In this document: positions 39,104 to 50,100 of the stretch, in pieces
Position numbering within the stretch: the stretch's first letter is position 1
How the letters are laid out: each line of letters begins with the position of its first letter
Assembly (NCBI RefSeq): GCF_902459465.1
Contig: NC_047073.1
Location: 12,215,036-12,279,035, forward strand
Direction: 5' to 3'
From: Asterias rubens
Lineage: Eukaryota; Echinodermata; Asteroidea; Forcipulatida; Asteriidae
Length of the DNA stretch: 64,000 nt
The notes under the pieces: model-generated
The model's input: only the letters and a program-made list of their open reading frames with translations
The model's database searches: none
Told to the model about the DNA's origin: nothing
Position numbers and translations under genes: made by a program

Positions 39104-39261
39104 TCTGACTTTAAGAGAAGTGGAGGTTCCTCGCCCTTGGACCAATCAAAGACTTGTGGAATGGCACCATGTCTTACAAACCGTTTACGTCTTGTAATTG
39201 ACCGGTGCAAATCATTTTCTTCAAAATGTTTTCTGCATACAACTGTATTTTTGTCATGAAT
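39104..39261 (-). CDS. THAP gene exon 2, second zinc-ligand pair
   Basis: Encodes IHDKNTVVCRKHFEENDL with Cys70 and His73, then RHGAIPQVFDW. Ends in phase 2 (TCA GA) before GTAAGT. Family A MITEs sit in the introns on both sides. Confidence 0.88.
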
Positions 39262-39354
39262 CTGATGAGCAAAGAAAAAGAAATTGATTACATATAACAG
39301 ATGCAACTTTCTCCCGCAAAAAAAAAAAAGTTTTCCCTTTAGTGAAATTACACG

Positions 39355-39578
39355 TAAAGGCACTGGACACCTTTGGTAATTGTCAAAGACCAGTCTTCTA
39401 ACTTGCCGATCACAACATATGCACAAATTAACAAACCTGTGAAAATTTGAACTCAATCGGTCATCAAAGTTGCTAGATAATATTACCGGTAGCTCTCCTT
39501 TGCTTGTTACCAAGTAAGTTTTTATGCTAACACTTACAATGTATTTTGAGAACTACCAATGGTGTCCAGTGTTTTTAA
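39355..39578. mobile_element. Family A MITE, internal deletion
   Basis: TAAAGGCACTGGACACCTTT and ATGGTGTCCAGTGTTTTTAA, only 224 bp; the central palindrome is missing. In THAP gene intron 1. Confidence 0.88.
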
Positions 39579-40110
39579 GACCTCTTTCCCTTGCTCTAAG
39601 TCTAAAGTGGGTGTCCTTCAAGAACTCTCTATTTAAAAAAAAAAGAGAGAAAACACTTAACTTTTGTACAATTTTTTTTCAGCTGATCAGCTGAAAAGTT
39701 GCATGCCTGATATAAAAATCAACTGAAATAAAATCATGGAATTTAATAAAAACACTAAGAAACAATAAAGTTTTCAAAACAGTTGGTAACTATATTTTGT
39801 TTCCGTACTAGAAACACCTCACAAGATGTTTTAAAAACATGGTGAATGTATGTTTATGTCATTGTAACTATTTTTTCAGTTAAGATTTTATTAAGGTTTT
39901 CTTAGTGTGGGCGTGGCGATATAAAATAATAACTACCAGTCACTACAGTTGCATGGCTATACAAAGGATCGAAGAAGGTGCTTTGCAGGCCACAATAATA
40001 TCGACAATTATTCATAAATAAAACCTGGTAATAATGGTTTAAATACAATACAATACAATCTGACAACATGCTTCGAATGACTCTGACCATGCTCCGACTG
40101 AGCTGAGTCA

Positions 40111-40166
40111 GTGTTACTCCTAGAACTATTTCGGTTTCGTCCGGAAAACGAAATAGTTCTAGGAGT
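40111..40166. repeat. Hairpin, 19-bp stem
   Basis: ACTCCTAGAACTATTTCG and CGAAATAGTTCTAGGAGT around TTCGTCCGGAAAA. THAP gene intron 1. Confidence 0.85.
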
Positions 40167-40578
40167 AAGTCAGTGTGCGTGTACCTCAGTGGGAATGAAA
40201 ACTTTAGAGATTGGGTGGGTGTACACGCACAGCGATAATGACATTATTTGTCCTTTGAACTTGATACTTGATCATTGATGGATTAATCCCTGGATCCTAA
40301 TCCCTTTCTAATTCTGCCTCCATGGGCTACTTCTAGAAACTATATTATAAAATAAAAGGCTCCCCTGTGAGCCTTATAAAGTTTCTAGAGGTATCCATGA
40401 CCATGGGCTACCTGAATCCGGCCTTTGCCACACAAGTGGGGCTAGTACAACAACTGCATTAAATTTCAAACTGATTAACTCAGCTGTTGTTGTTAAAACA
40501 ATACATTATAAGCTTGATTCATTCAAGGACTATTTGTTTTCTTCTTCTTGGAATTGGATATCACGTGCAAAACCATAC

Positions 40579-40761
40579 CTTGAACGACGGAGGAAGGAAA
40601 TTGAACTGTTTTCCCGCCTTCCCGTGTATTGCTGCTATCTAATCATTTCGAAGTTTCTCTTCCTTAGGAAATGTGTGAAAAGAAACCTTATGGTTTTTAT
40701 GAATTGTCATTTTACGACCATCTGACGAACAGTGGGGAACACAGCAATGCCTGGACGCCAT
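40579..40761 (-). CDS. THAP gene exon 1, amino half of zinc finger, contains TAG
   Basis: The ATG begins MASRHCCVPHCSSDGRK, a clear THAP start, then VSFHTFPKEEKLRND, then TAG, then IAAIHGKAGKQFNF. The donor GTATGG follows AAG in phase 0. The reading frame on both sides of the stop matches the domain, so it is not a frameshift. Confidence 0.75.
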
Positions 40762-40848
40762 ATTGACCCATTTTTTGTTTACCTACCAGTACCAAACACA
40801 TGAGGGCGCTATTTAGAAAACGCAGCTGAGACGACGTGTGCGGGGTGC

Positions 40849-40876
40849 GGCGGGGGGGGGGGGGGGGGGGGGGGTG
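40849..40876. repeat. Poly(G) tract
   Basis: About 24-26 G in a row, 90 bp upstream of the THAP gene start codon. Confidence 0.93.
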
Positions 40877-41658
40877 GTTTGAAAGTTTCAATCAGTGATG
40901 AGTGGAGTGCCCACGAGCGGGTTGCACCAGTGAGAGGGTTTTACCTTGGTGTGCTCAAAACAAAGTGTTGTAAAAAAAACTTTGCAAGAATGTGTTAAGC
41001 AAAGGTTTTTACAGAAGAACTAGGCATAGTAGAGCCTTTTTGTTTTACTTTATTTGGTAATAACGCAATAGGCCTTCACGAAGGCCAAAAGGGTAGCCAA
41101 CCAATTACTTTTGTTTGTCAAATAATTTAGTATACGCCTATTTTTAAGCGCTAATTCGAATCGAACCACCATAAAGTCACAATTGCAAATTATTATGCAG
41201 CAGCGTCTGGGCGGACACGACTGCATTATGCAAAACCGTCCGGCGGACATTATTGTATATGCAATCCTATCCTCCGGACAGTATTGCATAGAGGACATAA
41301 ATGCATGCGACACCGGCCTATCGTTATGAGCCATGTCACACGAGGTTCAGAGTCCACCAGTTCCAGGCAATCTCAAAGAATTCATGCACTGCTGGCGCTG
41401 TTGGTTGCCTCCAAGATGCCTGCAAAAGTTAAATCGTGTGGCAAGGCACAAATTGTCATTATAGCAATCAATGGCTTTTGTGTTGGGGGGATCACAGTTG
41501 AATTTATTTAGGTGCCACATCGCAGGGGATGTTGTCCCTTTTTCTGCCCCAAATTATGGCGGGTTTTTCAGAATTGTGGGATTCGATCCACAGCTCAAGC
41601 AAAGTAAGCAAAGCCTTTTGTCAAGGACTTTGTGGCTTGGACAGTTGTAGATCTGCGA

Positions 41659-41747
41659 TCCCAAGCGACTGGAAGGGGAGACCAAGCGCGCGAGTCGTTG
41701 CGACGCGTCGCCTCTCGGTCCGTGGTCTCCCCTCCAGTCGCTTGATG
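41659..41747. repeat. GC-rich hairpin
   Basis: AAGCGACTGGAAGGGGAGAC pairs with GTCTCCCCTCCAGTCGCTT with one bulge; loop includes GCGACGCGTCGC, itself a palindrome. Far more GC-rich than its surroundings. Confidence 0.85.
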
Positions 41748-41779
41748 CGTGTTCTCCCCAACAGTCGATTGTGATAGAG

Positions 41780-42550
41780 CTCTAGGGGGGAGTCTGTTCA
41801 AACACAGAGGCATTGACAAAAGGCTAGGTCAGACCATGGAGGAAGCCTCCATTCACACCTGTGCTAACATTACTTAAGTTTTATAACAATCACTTCTTAA
41901 ATTCAATATAGAAATTTGCTAAGGAAGAATAAACCAATCATAGAACGTTTTTAGAATTTCTTATAAAATAGCTTCATTTTATTGTGTACTAGCTTTTGAA
42001 ATAATTATTGATTTATAATTCACATTGTTGTTTTTACATCTACAGTGGATAATGCTATTTGGAAAATAAATATGTCTTTTTTAATCTGAAATGGTTCAGT
42101 TCATATTTTTGTTCATTATTTGCTACCAATGTTTTTGTTAGTTTGCTGAAATGTAAAATTTGATAAATAAACCCAATTATTATTGACCTCAATGTTAATT
42201 ATTAATACAAAAGTAAAGTAATATTCCAAATGAGTTAGCAGTAAATCTCTTCCTGTTTATTAAACAAACAATAATTTTTAGCTGAAATACATACATAAAT
42301 ATTACTTCATTAGACTCTTTATAAATACTGGTATAAATATTTATTTGTTTAAATGATAGAGATAACAATTTTTACATAAAATTTACTTCAAGTATGATCA
42401 CAAAATTCATACTTTCATCCACAAATGAAAAGTTATGTAGATTCATGACCGAAAAATACTGACAGGGTGAAGGTTTACATATGCCATCCTCACAGTGCCT
42501 TTATGTAAAACAAACAGTCCATACGGATGATTGTTTCCCTTCTAACGAGT
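41780..42550. other. Intergenic, AT-rich, nothing recognised
   Basis: Between the THAP gene and GADD45. No open frame or repeat could be supported. Confidence 0.6.
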
Positions 42551-42553
42551 TGT

Positions 42554-42805
42554 TTAAAGGCACTGGACACTATTGGTAATTGTCAAAACAAAAACAAGTT
42601 TTCCCACTTGGTGTATCTCAACATTATGCACAAAATAACAAACCTGTGAAAATTTGAACTTGGTCGTCGAAGTTGCGAGATAATAATGGAAGAAAAAACA
42701 CCCTTGTGTTTTCAGACGCTTGATGCTTGATTTCCAGACCTAAAAATCTAATTCTGAGGTGTGGAAAACAAATTCATAGAAAATTACTTTCTCGAAAACT
42801 ACGTT
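42554..42805. mobile_element. Family A MITE, right end missing
   Basis: TTAAAGGCACTGGACACTAT at the left; breaks off after TTTCTCGAAAACTACGTTAG. The stretch 42806-43600 shows nothing recognisable. Confidence 0.85.
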
Positions 42806-43599
42806 AGTAAGTTGCATGCCTGAAGAACGTTGCTGAATGTTCACTTTGATTACAGCTTGAGCAGAGAAAATACTGAATACAAAACATATGAATTAATAAT
42901 TTTCCCCCTCGAAAGATTTTTTAGAACCAGGTTTCAATATTTTTTTCCTGGCAAAAAAAAATGCAATCATCAAATAATTTCTGTATTCCACATAACACAG
43001 GGTTAATGTCTATAGGAAACAATAGTAATACATGTTCAAAATAAGTCTATATTGTACATTTCTTGTAGGCAAAATCCAAGTCTATGAAGAACTTATACAC
43101 ATGTATACAAACTACATGTAATGAATTAAAGTTCATTTCAGAGGAAATGCTGATTGAATAATCTGCTTATTAACATAATCAATTGTCTCCTGTGTAGCGC
43201 TCTTGGAATGACATTTCATCTCAAATTATTCTTTTTTTCACAATTTTTTTTTCACAAAAAAAAACAAAAAACAGTCAGAATTGTTTTAATGACACAAGTT
43301 CTGCATGTACTTTTTGTTAAAGTTAAACAGCTCATTAGAAAACTTGTCACTTTAAAAAAAAATAAAACACATTATAGATAAAGCATGCATACAACATTGT
43401 TACGAAATAAACCTATTTAAACAACATTTGAATACTATATCATTAGGATTGGTTGTTATGGTGATAAGTTTGAGTGACAATAATGCATTTGATGCTGTAG
43501 ACGGCTCCTGAGCCGAACCAGACAAGCACCCGATATGCTACCAGAATCTTTCAAGACATTTGAGTTTCATCGCGATCCTGTGATGTAGGTAGCGGACAC

Positions 43600-43770
43600 G
43601 GGCCCGATACTTCACAGAGGCAACAAAGGCGATTGCCTCCATGCCCACTGGTCATTGCCTTGGTGCCCTTGAAATGCTCTCCAGTAGAAAGTTACAATTT
43701 CCTCATAAGGTGCCCTTTGCCAAGGTGAAATGGCCTTGGTGCCCTTGCCCTTTCAAAACAGCGAAGCATA
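43600..43770. repeat. Family H repeat
   Basis: GATTGCCTCCATGCCC, CCTTGGTGCCCTTGAAATGC and CCAAGGTGAAATGGCCTTGG blocks, downstream of the GADD45 stop. Confidence 0.7.
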
Positions 43771-44035
43771 CAGGCCTCGGAGCAGATGTACATTAGAAGT
43801 ATACAATTGCTGAATTCCATGTAATCACTGATACCCCCTTCCTGCCGAATGTTAGACGCTAAATGAGAGAGTTAGTCCATCTCTACCAAATAACGTCCGC
43901 CACATTGCGGGTAATCGGGGCATACAGCCTAGCTGTACATATTCATCAGTTTTTAATCAACCATTCAGAGGGTATGATTGAACACACCGCACTCTGAGGT
44001 TGATAAAAGAGTTTTCCTTTTTTGCCTGGCTTCTT

Positions 44036-44134
44036 TCAAGCCGCCACTGAGATACGTGGAAATGGCATTTCTTGGGCCAAGGTATGGTAGAGTTCCAGGA
44101 AACAGTAATCGTCGTCATCTAGCTCCTTTGGAAA
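44036..44134 (-). CDS. GADD45: GADD45 exon 5 (stop codon)
   Basis: Encodes FPKELDDDDYCFLELYHTLA and a short tail ending VAA, then TGA. The acceptor is TTCCAG in phase 0. The helix after the acidic run corresponds to the last helix of GADD45. Confidence 0.92.
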   Translation of the reverse strand, partial: FPKELDDDDYCFLELYHTLAQEMPFPRISVAA

Positions 44135-47100
44135 CTGGAATAGAAAAAACAAATTGACAAATTGATTGTTATGAACAATATTAAAGAATAAACAAAGGTC
44201 TGATTTCACTGTAGAAGATAAAACTAATTTTCCCCAATGTTTTTTAAATTGTTTCATGCCTGCCATTGAATGACAGCCGCTACCTAAATTGGCCTTGATT
44301 TTGGTCCTTAAAAAAACTGAATTTTGTAAAAAACTTTCTATAGAAAGTACCCTGTTCTCTGGAAAAAAATGACCTTACACCTCAATAAAAAAAGGTCCAA
44401 GGCTTATATTTGGACCTTAAAATAAAAATAAAAATAATTTCAAGCGGCCTATAAAACTTTATTGTACATGAGAACTGAGTGTTTATCACAAAATAGACCC
44501 TATTTAATCATGCACTAATATTCACACAAGTCGGTGTATGTACATACATATACATTACATATTTTGTGTAATACATGTACATGTATGTGCACTTGGACTT
44601 ACATTGGGAGACATGCCTTTTGGCGACAGTGAAATTTTTAACTCATGCTTTCATGGGCATCCCACTGTTGTTTAACATAAGTTTTTGTTTTAAAATACAT
44701 GTGTTTTTAATGTACACGTATACCTGTAAATTCTTAGCCCAAATAAATATTGTTATTATTATCCATTGTACAAATTCTTGCCACTTGACATATAATGCAT
44801 TTATGTAGGCCTACACAGTACTGTATACTACCAGCCACACAGAGGGAGTTCAATAGTTCACAATGCCTATCAGTGCCAGGTACTGCTGCACTGGTTCCAG
44901 GAATGAACACAATGTCATTTTGTCCCCAAGGCCAACAAACTGGCAAGGATGATTGGAATTACAGCATGGTTGCACTAACTGTACATTGTACATGTACCTG
45001 TACATGTACTGATCAGTGTATGGAGTTCACGTTGGGGTTACTGCATTTCAATCATCAATGGAAATGTATTTGCTTTGGTTTGCTTTCTTGTGATATTAAG
45101 TATTAACAGACATATTCTTTACTGAAAATCCGCACTTGTGGAATTTCTATCAAGAAAATTTGTCAAGATCGATTTCCATTTTTTTTTTTTTTTCAAGTCT
45201 GGATTTTCATCATTTAAAGACACACTAACTTTCAGATACTTGATTTCGAGCCCTCAAAATCTAAATCTGAGGTTTTGAAATCAAATTCGTGGAAAATTAC
45301 TTCTTTCTCGAAAACTACGTTACTTCAGAGTTCAGAGGGAGCCGTTTCTCACAATGTTTCATACTTTTAACAGCTCCCCATTACTCGTTACCAAGTAAGG
45401 TTTTATACTAATATAATTATTTTGAGTAATTACCAATAGCGTCCACTGCCTTTAACCATAACATCCCTCTATATAAAACAATATAAACATGTTCCCAATG
45501 TATTGTACTTACATCGACAAGAAGGCAAACAAAGTCCTCAGTGTTGACTCTAGTGGGTGCAGGAGGGGTAGGGTTGTTGTCTACAGCTGCTGGGGTGGGG
45601 TGAGTGTCTCCGAGTAGCCTAGCCAATCTCTCATGACAGTCAACCTGTGAATAATTCAATCAATTGTAGTATTAATCATCTAATTTAAAGGGGTTTGATA
45701 TCTTTTGTGGATCAAGTTTTTAACCATGAGTCATGGCATGAATCCCTACTCGCTGTGAATGAATTTACCTGTAGAATTACAGCTTCATTAGTCACGTTTT
45801 TCAGATGAAAATCACAGACAAATACGTTTTCAGGAGAGTGGTAATCTGTCGTAAAAATGCTAAAATAACCTTTGAATTTTTTTCTTTTCATTTCTTCAAA
45901 ACTACAGCACCTCAGCAAGTAGTATTTTAAGGGAAGCTTTCTACAATCATAATCTATTAACTGTGTAAGTTTAACGGAAATCTGTGGACATTTTGTACAA
46001 AAACACCCTGTTGTACAAAAACAACCTCTAACAACATTCACGCCTTCCCTGAAAAATACTCGTCTCATGCCTGAAAATAAAGTAGTATGTAGTTCCCAGA
46101 AAACAATCTATAGGCTACACAAGACACCAAAACAGATGTTTCTGTTAACCAGCTTCAGGCACCATGTCTCAGGTTTTCCAAGAAAATGAGTCCACTACCT
46201 ATTTGTAATTTGAATCCAAACTTCGTGATGTGCATTGGTAGCTTGGTAACAGTGTGGCAAACATTTCCGACTATCCCATGACTATTGTGCATTCCTAGAA
46301 GTGCTAAAATACAACCATTCATCCTCATGTCCATTGAACCTGTAGACTTAAATCAGGGCTGTACGCTTCGTTTTTGAAAGGGCAAGGGCACCAAGGCCAT
46401 TTCTCTTTGTCAAAGGGCACCCTATGAGGAAATTGTAAAATTCTACTGGAGCATTTCAAGGGCACCAAGGCAATGACAAGGGGCAACGGAGGCAATCACC
46501 TCCGTTGCCTCTGTGAAGTATCAGGCCTGCTTAAATTATAAAGCATGGGCCACAACTAGGGCCATCTGTATGCCTTAAACAAGTCAGCACAAAGTCAAGC
46601 TTCTGATCATTGTCTGAAAGGTCTGAAATAGTACATTTTTATGAAAATGAACTGAAATGAGAAAGTGTATACAAGACTTGAGGACAAGTTGTTGATTGTT
46701 TGTTTGCAAGATTGGTAGCAAAAAGGCTTGTAGTATACAGCTGTTTTGTACAAGTTTCTGATTGGTCAACTTTGTAAAATCTATGAACATTTTAAAACAA
46801 CATGTCCACAGTTAGTCTAAATCAATACATACATTACATCTGGAATCAGAATCTGTTTTTTATTGCACGCTAAATGTACATGTAAAAAAAGCTGGGATCA
46901 ATTTATGTCAACCTCATATTATTATGTACTGTGCAGATCTGGAGGGTACAATAATGGAGTGCTTCTTCAGCTCCATGAATGGTAAAACACATTTGAACTT
47001 CTATTATTCAGAACTATCCATCCATGCATGGATGCAAAATGTCTTCTGAGAAATCAAGGGTTCAATTAGGATCTTTTCTAATCATGATCAGGATGTCCAC

Positions 47101-50100
47101 ACAGAGGCATGGGGATTTCCCTAGTACTTCCCTAGGTACTTTTTATCCCAAGGTTAAAGGAATCGGGTACTTTTTTCAAATGTCCACAGATTTACATTAA
47201 AGGATTCGGGTACTTTTTCAAAATGTCCACAGATTTACATTAAAGGATTCGGGTACTTTTTTTAAATGTCCACAGATTTACATTAAAGGATTCGGGTACT
47301 TTTTCAAAATGTCCACAGATTTACATTAAGGATTCGGGTACTTTTTCAAAATGTCCACAGATTTACATTAAAGGATTCGGGTACTTTTTCAAAATGTCCA
47401 CAGATTTACATTAAAGGATTCAGGTACTTTTTTAAAATGTCCACAGATTTACATTAAAGGATTCGGGTACTTCTTTTAAATGTCCACAGATTTACATTAA
47501 AGTATTCGGGTACTTTTTCAAAATGTCCACAGATTTACATTTAAGGATTCGGGTACTTTTTCAAAATGTCCACAGATTCACAAATTAAACTTACAGGGTT
47601 TGAAAATAATGATAGTGGAAAACTTCCCTTAAAATATTACTGACTAAGGATGTGTACTAATGAGACCAAAATTATTTTAGCATGTCATTCCCTTAACCAG
47701 TTATGATATCATACCAAAACCATAGCATAACTGGTTAATACGTTTTCACATGCTAAAACTGAGACGAAAATTATTACTTTTACTAATTTCTCAAAAACTA
47801 CAGCACCTCAGTAAGTAAAATTTCAAGGGAAGCTTTCTACTGTCATAATCTTCAAACTGTGTAAGTTTAATGTAAATCTGTGGACATTGTGTTTTTTTTT
47901 GTTGGGAAAAAGTACATACCCTTTAATACTTTGGACAACCACTGTGGTTGTGAAACAAAATAAACAGGATTTGACCAGAGACATTGGGGACTGGTGTTTC
48001 CCAAATGCTCCAAACAATTATTTGACGAATGAAATTAAAATCAAAACAAACTTCAGAGAAATATGAATGAACTCCATGAATCTGTCTATTTTTTCAAAGT
48101 TTGAAATATCTATAGAGGTTTGTTACCCAACGTTGTGTTTGTATCAGCAAAGAAAAGGCCAAGTAAAAAGAAAAACCAGTTCATCGTCTGGATTTTTCCA
48201 AAAATAGAAGGATGAGACCCTTTTCATTTTTTATTTTGCATACATTTTTTCAATGCCAAGCATTTTAATTCAAACTGACCACCATTTCTTCAGTTTAAAG
48301 TCACCACATACTTTGTGAAGTTACAATTAGTAAGTTTAATAAGAAATACACAGAAAATTTGTCTTTTTGAAGAAACAAAATGTCAAAAACAACAACATTA
48401 AAAAAAGGATGCGACCTCAAAAATGGAAGAGGGAGGGGTAGATAAACTAGCATTTTTTTTTACTTGGCCTAAAGGCAGATTAATGTCAAGGCATGGTGTA
48501 TTCATCCAATCATTCGATCATGTCCAGGGCAGCTAATTAATTTTATGCAAAGTGTCTACTGTAAACGGCCACGCCCAACTGGCTATCATAATGCCAAAGC
48601 CTACCTTGATTAGCCTGATGCTGTTTTCTCTACAGAAAGCTTCCATCAATGTAAAGTGAATATGAAGAGCAACATCCTCATCAGCATTATCATCTGCATG
48701 AAGACATACCATCACTCTCTGTGGATCACTGTTAGTATAAACAACAACAGATTTTTTAATATATATTAAATTTGCAGCGGGATTTAAGATTAGTTCACTT
48801 CTTGTTATTTCTCATGTTTTTTTTGGGGGGGGGGTTAAAAAAAAAAAAAAAAAAAGGATTTCCCTTGTATACATAAGATTTCCCTTGCTACATAAGATGT
48901 ACAAAGTTGCTTCTCAACAAAAATGATTTGCAACTCAATATATTAGCATTCAGTGTTCACAAAATAAGGTCAGCAAAATTGCTTGATGAAATACTTCCTT
49001 GCATTATTACACTTGCCAAAAAAAAAAAATTTTGGATTGCAATTTAAGATTAACTGATTCTATAGGGGCCACTTTTCATACTAAGAAAATAAAAGGCAAA
49101 TGCCCTTTAAAAATTTTGAAGCAAAACAAATTATGCTTCCACCAAATTTATAACTTTTCTGACAAAATTGCAAATATGAAAATAAAAAAAATTGTAAACA
49201 AAAACAACAACAAACACTTTGTACGTAGGTTATTGAAAAAATAAAAAATATTCATAAACTTACATGATTCCAAGTTTTCTGACAGACTGGTATACTCCAT
49301 AGGTGATGCGTCCTTCTAACTTGGCGCTGATTAGAACTCTCTCCAATGCCATTCCAGCATCCATCTTAATCATGTTGCTATAGAAACAAAGAAACAACAA
49401 CATTGGTTCATTCACTAACCAGGGAGGAAGGAACAATGCAGGCACTAACTAAGAAGCAGTGTGTACAGGCATGGAGGTAGAACAGTCATGTCAATTTATA
49501 ATATCAAAATGAAAAAAGCATTCTGATTGGAAACAATTCCCTATCCCTATAGATCATTGCAAGATTACAATCATACAAGCTGTCCAAATCAAAATGGGTT
49601 GAATGAAAATACCTTTACATGTTTCCAAGTTTTATAGGATGGTATAGAATGGTCGATAAATATTGTTCACTTGTGAATCAATTTCCTGAAATTCCTGGGG
49701 GTGCATTTTAATATTGAAGGGCAGACAGAGTACTCCACCCAACCAGTTCCTGCATGGTCAGCACTTTAAACAAATAACAATGACTTTAATTTGAACACAC
49801 CCTGGGGATGAGTCATTGCACAGGTGTGTAGTAGACGTACATCTACATGTACACTGTACATGACATAAACTGTACATACATTGTGTACATTGGGGAGTGC
49901 ATGTATAAATACTACCATGTATGGACACTTGTTTGTATGGACACCTGTTTACCATTTCACAGTACAGATTTCACAAAAAGAATTTTCATCTCAGTATTAA
50001 ATATTGAAATTAATTTAGCATGTACATGTACTGTACGCTTACTGCAAGGGATTTACTCTACTCTTTTGAAAACATTGCTGTGATTTTCCTTTTTTTTCCG

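Larger units (their letters stand above)
37175..40761 (-). pseudogene. THAP zinc finger + DDE transposase-like gene with one in-frame stop
   Basis: Three exons join in frame (40579-40761, 39104-39261, 37175-38309) into 491 codons. Residues 1-101 form a C2CH THAP finger: Cys6/Cys7 and Cys11, F31-P32, Cys70, His73 and an AIPQVF box at 94-99. Codon 41 (40639-40641) is TAG where the invariant THAP Trp is expected. After it follow a helical region (155-185), an HTH_Tnp_4-like segment (269-294) and a DDE_Tnp_4-type domain with D329 (LDCVEI), D405 (VVKDFHI) and E452 (HVEQGF). This architecture is known from ISL2EU/Harbinger-group transposases and host genes derived from them. The uninterrupted rest of the frame argues that the stop is recent, polymorphic or a sequence error. 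A shorter product from an ATG in exon 3 (MetTTPSY, codon 121) would lack the THAP finger. I saw no terminal inverted repeats that clearly bound the gene. Confidence 0.72.

Noticed and set aside
47156-47578. Regularly spaced repeats that look like a CRISPR array
   Set aside because: Units are contiguous with no unique spacers, and the DNA is eukaryotic.
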